Origin: Phycisphaerales bacterium
GTDB lineage: Bacteria; Planctomycetota; Phycisphaerae; Phycisphaerales; SM1A02
Assembly (NCBI GenBank): GCA_030748805.1
Contig: JASMLG010000122.1
Coordinates: 1 to 19,276, forward strand
Length of the DNA stretch: 19,276 nt
Direction of reading: 5' to 3'
Shown here: positions 14,561-19,276 of the stretch, piece after piece
How the letters are laid out: the number at the start of each line of letters is the position of its first letter
Position numbering within the stretch: position 1 is the stretch's first letter
The notes under the pieces: model-generated
What the model was told of the DNA's origin: nothing
The model's input: only the letters and a program-made list of their open reading frames with translations
Databases searched by the model: none
Made by a program: the position numbers and the translations under genes

Positions 14561-15361
14561 ATGACCTGCGCAATTAGAACATCTTCACTATCTCAACATA
14601 GGCCACTTGGTCTTCCTTTTCGAAGAGGTTTTAGTTTGCTTGAACTTATCGTCGTAATGAGTATCACATCATTACTTGCGGGGCTCCTGTTGCCATCACT
14701 TTCATCTGTTAGAGAATATGCAAACCGAGTCATGTGTGGCTCTAACCAAAAACAACTTGGGCAAGCACTCATCATGTATGGCGGTTCGAATGGTGAAAGA
14801 CTTCCAAACGCAAGCGTACTCGATGAGTTTGAACCAAACTCAAGCGAGTTATCAAGACTTCGTAATGCCAATCCTGTGCAAGAAAACTATACCTACAGCG
14901 GTAGTAAAAGAAGTTATGTACCAGAACCATTGCCCGACACATCGTGGGATGGCTTAGGTCGTCTATTCAGATGGCACTACTGTGGGGCACCAGAAATTTT
15001 CTACTGCCCAAGCCACGAAGGCGAGCACACACTTGATAATTGTGAAGAAATGTGGGACCTTGAACCGTCAAACAAAGTTCTTTATGGCAACTATCAATAT
15101 GTGGGTCACAAAAATTGGCGAACAGGAGATCCCCACTCACTCCTTCGTGCAGACAAACTCATCCTTGTTACCGATGGGTTGAGAACAAAATCTGACTACA
15201 GCCACGGAGATGGCCATAACGAACTTCGCGGTGACGGTTCAGTTGCTTGGGAAGACGGTAATGGGATTCAGACAAGGTTGGCAGTGCTGCCACCAACAGA
15301 TATAGATGGACTTCGTAGTCTTGATGATTTAATTTACGAAACATTCTTCCCACAAGATTAA
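14561..15361 (+). CDS. Type IV pilin-like / type II secretion pseudopilin (planctomycete type)
   Basis: 266 residues. A class III signal peptide is clear: the basic leader ends 'FRRG' and is followed by 'FSLLELIVVMSITSLLAGLLLPSL', so prepilin peptidase would cut after Gly23, leaving Phe24 at +1 and Glu28 at +5. 'SSVREYANRVMCGSNQKQLGQALIMY' then matches the planctomycete pseudopilin pattern (...r.vCasNlrQlg.al..Y...). The C-terminus has 'SHGDGHNELRGDGSVAWEDG', equivalent to the H-x9-DG motif that ends these proteins. It is anchored in the inner membrane by the hydrophobic helix and exposed outside. It stands alone, without pilus assembly genes nearby. ATG 14561 has AGAGG nine bases upstream. 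It ends 27 nt from the convergent EEP gene, with no obvious terminator between them. Confidence 0.9.
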   Translation: MTCAIRTSSLSQHRPLGLPFRRGFSLLELIVVMSITSLLAGLLLPSLSSVREYANRVMCGSNQKQLGQALIMYGGSNGERLPNASVLDEFEPNSSELSRLRNANPVQENYTYSGSKRSYVPEPLPDTSWDGLGRLFRWHYCGAPEIFYCPSHEGEHTLDNCEEMWDLEPSNKVLYGNYQYVGHKNWRTGDPHSLLRADKLILVTDGLRTKSDYSHGDGHNELRGDGSVAWEDGNGIQTRLAVLPPTDIDGLRSLDDLIYETFFPQD

Positions 15362-15388
15362 AAAAACACATTCGTATTGATTTGTATC

Positions 15389-16318
15389 TCACTTTTCATG
15401 GGACAACTCAAAATCTAACACCTGTATTCGATGTCGGCCAATATGTGGGTTTATCAGTGAATAGTGCGTGGCACGAAGACTATGGCGAATCAGTATATGA
15501 TCGATGTGAAAGAGCGGAAACTCTACTGGAAATGAAGTAAGTATTCCAGTTCCGGCAGTATCCGACGCATCATGAAGTTTTGGAAACAATGTTCGAATAG
15601 CAGCGCTATTTCTAGTCATATTAAAATCTCCAATCACAACATCTGGTTTTATGGTGTCAACCGATTGTAATAACCTCAAAACACGGTTGGCAATTTCCAT
15701 TTTTGAAATGAAAGGCGAAGATGGAAAATCGACTGCCCATATAACAAGTACATCGCCAAGAACTTCTGTTGTGTCAAGCACGAAGGAAGAAATGTAAATT
15801 TCATCAACTGCAATGAGTGTGCGTACCTGTATGGGGGAGAATCTTGTAAGAAGTGTAAACTGACTATTTATAACCTTATACCCCGAAGTTCCGAGCCACT
15901 CTTGAATTGATGGTTCACCTCGGACTCTCCACCCATGAGTTAACAAAGTAATATCACCATTTAACTTTACGATGAGGTCAGCGGATTCTTCAGCGACATT
16001 GTTTTTTGGGTGGCTCATTGTCCATCCCACCAATGAAACTTTGCCTTGTGCACCATTGCCAGAAAATAAGTGGTGTTCAAAAACACAAAACCAAAATGTG
16101 ATAGCAAGTACACCGCAAAGACATATCGTGGCTTGCATCTTTTTTTTAACTAGAAAAGACAGCGCGCTCAGAACTGCAAGCATGATAAGAATAAGTGGTG
16201 TCGGAATCCACAAAAGCCATTGGCTCCAAACCCAACGATCTGAAAAAAATGCGCCAACCACCCAAAGTATGAGAAATGCCAATACGACAAAACGGGTTAA
16301 TGTTACTACTCGTACCAT
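15389..16318 (-). CDS. Membrane-anchored endonuclease/exonuclease/phosphatase-fold protein, catalytic residues degenerate
   Basis: 309 residues: three N-terminal membrane helices (about 8-26, 33-56, 62-80), then an EEP (DNase I/exonuclease III-like) domain at about 92-305. Preserved EEP motifs are 'VVIGDFNMT' (DFN 231-233) and 'FHIDHILI' (271-278). Other key positions differ. The first-strand Asn (usually '.WN.') is Thr100 in 'GWTMSH', the metal-binding Glu of 'LQE' is His128 in 'DITLLTHG', and the catalytic 'SDH' is 'GRH' (294-296). Many planctomycete EEP proteins share the helix-plus-EEP layout, probably acting outside the cytoplasmic membrane on phosphodiesters or lipids. This one may be a pseudoenzyme. 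Its ATG overlaps the TAA of the transporter gene by one base, so it is the last gene of that operon. Confidence 0.8.
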   Translation of the reverse strand: MVRVVTLTRFVVLAFLILWVVGAFFSDRWVWSQWLLWIPTPLILIMLAVLSALSFLVKKKMQATICLCGVLAITFWFCVFEHHLFSGNGAQGKVSLVGWTMSHPKNNVAEESADLIVKLNGDITLLTHGWRVRGEPSIQEWLGTSGYKVINSQFTLLTRFSPIQVRTLIAVDEIYISSFVLDTTEVLGDVLVIWAVDFPSSPFISKMEIANRVLRLLQSVDTIKPDVVIGDFNMTRNSAAIRTLFPKLHDASDTAGTGILTSFPVEFPLFHIDHILIRHSLRATHYSLINPHIGRHRIQVLDFELSHEK

Positions 16319-18150
16319 TATGTTGGCATGAAAGGAAATACTTGTGGCGCAATTAAGGTGGCAATAATTGCAACTAGCAGTGTGAGAGGCACACCGAGTT
16401 TTGGGAAGTCCATAAATTTATATCCGCCAGGTCCATATACCATCAGATTTGTCTGGTATGTGACGGGAGTTATAAAGTTGCATCCTGCAGCGGCCATCAT
16501 TGTAAATACAAATGGGTAGGGCGACACTCCAACTCCCTCTGCCGCACCAATAACAATTGGGAACATGATGACCGCTGCTCCAAAGTTCGTCATAAGTTGT
16601 GCTGCGATACTTGTCATTAGAAAAACCAAGAACAATGAACCGTAATTGCCAATATGCAAATTTTGTGCAAAATCAAGCAGTGCTTGGCTTGTAGTTGTAG
16701 CTAATCCACTTACTTCAACCGCTTTTCCTATACCCATAGCAGAACCAATGACAATCAGTACTTGGAAGTTAATTGCTCGTCTAGCAACAGGCCCGCTTAT
16801 GCATTTACACAAAACCATAAGTAACCCGCAAAACCAAATAGCAGCGACCCTATCAATTAAGCCCGTGGTTAGTAATCCTATCAACAACGCAAGGATTCCT
16901 AGGGAAATCCAAGCTTTATTGTGTAGTGTGGGTCTTGAGTCATCGAGTTCTGAAACGAGATAAAAGTGAGGGCTGTGTTTCCATGTTTTTAGAAAACCAC
17001 CCCCAGACTCAAGGAGCAACGTATCACCTGGCTTTAGCACGATATCACCAATTTTCCCTTCGATATGTTCACCTTTGCGGTGAACGGCAAGAATTGCTGC
17101 GTTATATGTGGCGCGAAACTGCGAATCACGAACAGTCAGTCCAACAAGTGGCGAGCCTCCAGAGATAACAGCCTCAAGCATTTTTCGGGCAAATGGCCTT
17201 CCCTCAAAATCTCTTAGTTCTTCATTTGCAGGAATCAAGCCACGAGTTTTTCTTAGGTCAACAACCGCCCCAACATCTCCAACGAAAACAAGTTTATCTT
17301 TTTCTTGGAGAACTTCTTGTGGTGTAACACTAACTATCAATTGGTCCTCTCGAACAATTGCATACAAATAGAGCCCATGCAAATTACGTAGCCCGGCATC
17401 GGAAATAGTTTTTCCAATAATTGCTGCGCCTTTCTCAATCGACATCTTGATTTCGTATTCACGTTTACGTGATTCCTCGGTCTTCAATGGTTCACGATTA
17501 GGGAGTAACCATTTTGATGTGATGATAATAAACGCAATCCCAAGAATGGCGACAGGAACCCCAATCCATGCTGCACCCCACATGGCGACAGGTCCAGAAG
17601 GAGCAGACACATTGATGGCTTCAACCCATGGTGGTGGGTTTTGCCACCAACCTATGAAGAGCCCAATGATAATTAAGTTGGAACCAGTGCCAATCATTGT
17701 TCCCTGTCCACCTAAGATTCCCGCAAAGCTGAGAGGCATAAAGAGTTTTGACGGTTGGATGTTTAATCGTTTTGACCACCTGTTAATCATTGGTAGATAC
17801 ATTGCAACAATTGGTGTTGTGTTCATGAACGCCGACATTAGTGCAACTGGTACCATCATCCGTAATTGGGCTGTTGCAAGCGAGGTTGGTTTTCCTAGGA
17901 GTTTTCTAGCAATGAGCTCAATTCCTCCGGTTTCTTGCAACGCAGCAGCAATTACAAAAAGTCCTGCAATCATAAGAAGAGGTCGGTCAGCAAAGCCAGC
18001 AGTTGCTTGATCAAATTTTACTACACCTACAATCATTAAAGCGACAAGTCCGCCAGCCATGATTAGGTCAGGACCAATCTTTTTTCTGTGCATCAATGCC
18101 ATGATGATGCAAACGATTGTTCCTAATGTAAACCAAGCATTGAAGTTCAT
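16318..18150 (-). CDS. SLC13-family anion/sodium symporter with two RCK_C (TrkA_C) domains
   Basis: 610 residues. Two membrane halves (about 5-215 and 412-605) flank two cytoplasmic RCK_C/TrkA_C domains (about 232-302 and 319-400). This is the layout of bacterial and algal SLC13/SAC1-like sulfate permeases. Signature parts are 'SAFMNTTPIVAMYLP' (first hairpin), 'GILGGQGTMIGTGSNLIIIG' (the 'GG..TLIGT.tNl' motif), 'QLMTNFGAAVIMFPI' (the 'TNnAaavl..Pi' motif) and 'AGCNFITPVTYQTNLMVYGPG' (the 'F.tP.gyqtN.mvyg.Ggy' motif). The family moves sulfate, dicarboxylates or citrate. Sulfate is favoured here because the gene four bases upstream encodes a HAL2/CysQ-like nucleotidase; that is inference. An AGGAA ribosome site lies within the end of the upstream gene. 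It overlaps the EEP gene by one base. Confidence 0.92.
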   Translation of the reverse strand: MNFNAWFTLGTIVCIIMALMHRKKIGPDLIMAGGLVALMIVGVVKFDQATAGFADRPLLMIAGLFVIAAALQETGGIELIARKLLGKPTSLATAQLRMMVPVALMSAFMNTTPIVAMYLPMINRWSKRLNIQPSKLFMPLSFAGILGGQGTMIGTGSNLIIIGLFIGWWQNPPPWVEAINVSAPSGPVAMWGAAWIGVPVAILGIAFIIITSKWLLPNREPLKTEESRKREYEIKMSIEKGAAIIGKTISDAGLRNLHGLYLYAIVREDQLIVSVTPQEVLQEKDKLVFVGDVGAVVDLRKTRGLIPANEELRDFEGRPFARKMLEAVISGGSPLVGLTVRDSQFRATYNAAILAVHRKGEHIEGKIGDIVLKPGDTLLLESGGGFLKTWKHSPHFYLVSELDDSRPTLHNKAWISLGILALLIGLLTTGLIDRVAAIWFCGLLMVLCKCISGPVARRAINFQVLIVIGSAMGIGKAVEVSGLATTTSQALLDFAQNLHIGNYGSLFLVFLMTSIAAQLMTNFGAAVIMFPIVIGAAEGVGVSPYPFVFTMMAAAGCNFITPVTYQTNLMVYGPGGYKFMDFPKLGVPLTLLVAIIATLIAPQVFPFMPT

Positions 18151-18154
18151 ATAA

Positions 18155-19180
18155 TTATTCCTGAGCTATCGCTAGATCATCAATCGCCGCGATAATCCTT
18201 TGGTGTAGTCCATCTGTTGCGCAAATGACCCCGCGGTTTTTTTCGAGGCGATGCCCGTGCGTAAAATCAAGCGGCTTGCCCGACACGTCGCTCACAATTG
18301 CGCCTGCTTCCGTTGCAATGCAAAGCCCCGCAGCGTGGTCCCAAATTTTTTCAACATATGTTTTGCTCGTTGGTAACCGCAAGTATCCATCCGCTTGTCC
18401 GCGGGCAACGAGCGAGTATTTGCACTGACTATCGAGACGGGCGGGTTCGCCCTCTGTTCCAATTGCGTCGATTATTCTTCCGCTGTCGCCACGATTGGAA
18501 TGACCCTTTTCAGCCGATTCACAAAATCGAAGTGGTCTTGATTCTTCGTATTGTTGTGCAACGATTCGCATTGGAGAAGACGTTGGATTGCAGTCAGCGA
18601 ATTCCCAAGCTCCTGCACCTTTTGAAGCTGCGTAGACAACGCCTTGCGAATCGACTTGGTCGAGCGGGAATGATTGATCTGTTGACAAGTTGGGACAACC
18701 CATAACGCCAGCCACAACTTCGCCATCTTCAATTCTTCCAAGAGCGATGGCGTAATGTTGGCCGCGCAAAAATCCCTTGGTGCCATCGATTGGATCGAGT
18801 GCCCAGAACCCATCACTACTTCCGTCATGATTACATGCATCTATGGCATCGAGCATTTCGGTTTCGGTAACATGTGGTCTCCATGACTTGACTGCCTCAA
18901 GGACGGCTTTTCGCACTACTGCTTGCTCATCCTTGCGAAGCGCGGTGGCATCTTCTTCACCGACAATGAGGCGATCTGTGCTATCTAAGGAGTCAGCTAA
19001 ACTAAGCGATACAATGGCTTGAACGGCAAAGTCGGCAACGGTTACTGGACTGCGATCGTCCTTGGTGACTTCACATATTTGCTCTAGATTTGCTTGTACA
19101 GCCCTAGATACAGCGCAAGCAGTGCTTACGGCTTCAAGGGCTGCTGGAATTAGACGGTGTTGGGATTGTAGTTCACTCAT
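18155..19180 (-). CDS. 3'(2'),5'-bisphosphate nucleotidase, HAL2/CysQ-like
   Basis: 341 residues of the inositol-monophosphatase superfamily, closest in layout to eukaryote-like HAL2/PAP phosphatase, which turns 3'-phosphoadenosine 5'-phosphate into AMP and phosphate. Metal-ligand motifs are visible: 'KDDRSPVTVADFAVQ' (40-54), 'IVGEED' (72-77, Glu), 'FWALDPIDGTKGFLRG' (125-140, the DPIDGT signature) and 'VEKIWDHAAG' (276-285, Asp281). PAP builds up during sulfate activation and is toxic to sulfotransferases and exoribonucleases, which fits the adjacent transporter. The length and the 'KGFLRG' form favour HAL2 over short CysQ. ATG 19180 has GAGAGG four bases upstream. It is the first gene of a three-gene operon. 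Confidence 0.93.
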   Translation of the reverse strand: MSELQSQHRLIPAALEAVSTACAVSRAVQANLEQICEVTKDDRSPVTVADFAVQAIVSLSLADSLDSTDRLIVGEEDATALRKDEQAVVRKAVLEAVKSWRPHVTETEMLDAIDACNHDGSSDGFWALDPIDGTKGFLRGQHYAIALGRIEDGEVVAGVMGCPNLSTDQSFPLDQVDSQGVVYAASKGAGAWEFADCNPTSSPMRIVAQQYEESRPLRFCESAEKGHSNRGDSGRIIDAIGTEGEPARLDSQCKYSLVARGQADGYLRLPTSKTYVEKIWDHAAGLCIATEAGAIVSDVSGKPLDFTHGHRLEKNRGVICATDGLHQRIIAAIDDLAIAQE

Positions 19181-19196
19181 AATTCCTCTCTTAATC

Positions 19197-19219
19197 GGCT
19201 AAAAAAGGATGTTTTAGCC
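19197..19219 (-). promoter_or_regulatory. Hairpin in the leader of the nucleotidase operon
   Basis: A perfect 8-bp inverted repeat GGCTAAAA/TTTTAGCC with a 7-nt spacer lies 17-39 nt before the ATG. Because it stands so close to the ribosome site it could influence initiation or bind a regulator. The A/T-rich inner half makes the RNA hairpin moderately stable at best. Confidence 0.4.
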
Positions 19220-19222
19220 ATT

Positions 19223-19250
19223 CGAAAACGTTTAACTTCTACGAAAACGT
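19223..19250. repeat. Direct repeat CGAAAACGT x2
   Basis: Identical 9-mers at 19223-19231 and 19242-19250 repeat with a 19-bp period, close to two helical turns, so a protein would contact the same face. They lie upstream of the HAL2-SLC13-EEP operon in the likely promoter zone. An operator is plausible but unproven. Confidence 0.4.
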
Positions 19251-19254
19251 CCCT

Positions 19255-19268
19255 GGGCAAGTTCGCCC
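19255..19268. other. Small GC hairpin at window edge
   Basis: GGGC and GCCC are separated by AAGTTC. It may be the tail of a terminator for a gene outside the window, but there is no T-run on the minus strand and only TGTTTAG on the plus strand. It cannot be assigned. Confidence 0.2.
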
Positions 19269-19276
19269 TGTTTAGT

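Noticed and set aside
15362..15388. Terminator between pseudopilin and EEP gene
   Set aside because: Only an A-run and A/T-rich sequence are seen; no stem can be drawn.
17447..18010. 187-codon open frame on the plus strand
   Set aside because: Antisense to the first membrane half of the SLC13 transporter; no recognisable domain and no ribosome site.
1..19276. CRISPR arrays, insertion sequences, integrases, defence genes
   Set aside because: None of the gene products resembles a transposase, integrase, Cas or toxin-antitoxin protein, and no regularly spaced repeats were found by eye.

Overview
The window looks like a chromosomal segment of an AT-rich member of the Planctomycetota, most likely a Phycisphaerae-type marine lineage. 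This is an inference. It rests on a pseudopilin with the planctomycete 'FSLLE ... H..GH..L..DG.V' layout, a secretin/STN-type protein with the 'YYIRDLL' and 'IIELI..FIEPDLW' signature, a mini PQQ-propeller protein with an Ala-rich tail, a two-gene ECF sigma / membrane anti-sigma unit, and the weak Shine-Dalgarno use with frequent TTG starts. No mobile element, CRISPR array, tRNA or rRNA is visible.

Layout. (1) 1-6665, plus strand: a tightly packed series with several overlapping stop/start codons. It encodes the C-terminal end of an alpha/beta hydrolase, a mini PQQ-repeat protein, TrmB tRNA methyltransferase, a cysteine-rich zinc protein, a membrane sensor histidine kinase, a MacB-like ABC permease and a secreted or periplasmic S9 prolyl-oligopeptidase-family peptidase. 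(2) 6662-9218, minus strand, convergent with the first block: an exported STN/secretin-like protein and a large exported protein with a possible AMMECR1-like region. (3) 9397-11295, minus: rpsA (six S1 domains) with a strong terminator and a GC-rich structured leader. (4) 11385-12927, minus: an MFS transporter preceded by about 270 nt of apparently non-coding, highly structured sequence. (5) 12975-14376, minus: anti-sigma factor and ECF sigma factor. (6) 14377-14560: divergent regulatory region with overlapping inverted repeats, then a plus-strand pseudopilin (14561-15361). (7) 15389-19180, minus: an operon reading HAL2/CysQ-like bisphosphate nucleotidase, then an SLC13-type transporter with two RCK_C domains, then a membrane-anchored EEP-fold protein that has lost several catalytic residues.

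How they work together. The nucleotidase and the SLC13 carrier, four bases apart, suggest sulfate uptake and removal of PAP/PAPS by-products. The sigma/anti-sigma pair is a self-contained extracytoplasmic signalling unit next to an envelope (pilin-like) gene. The histidine kinase and ABC permease overlap by 4 nt and so are probably co-translated, but no response regulator or ATPase gene is beside them.

The best candidate for something undescribed is the 12720-12921 segment. A 21-bp imperfect long-range stem encloses several local hairpins, one strand of the stem can instead form a downstream hairpin, and a TATAAT-like box abuts it. On the minus strand this is the architecture of an orphan riboswitch-like leader of the MFS gene, or of a stand-alone roughly 200-nt RNA.
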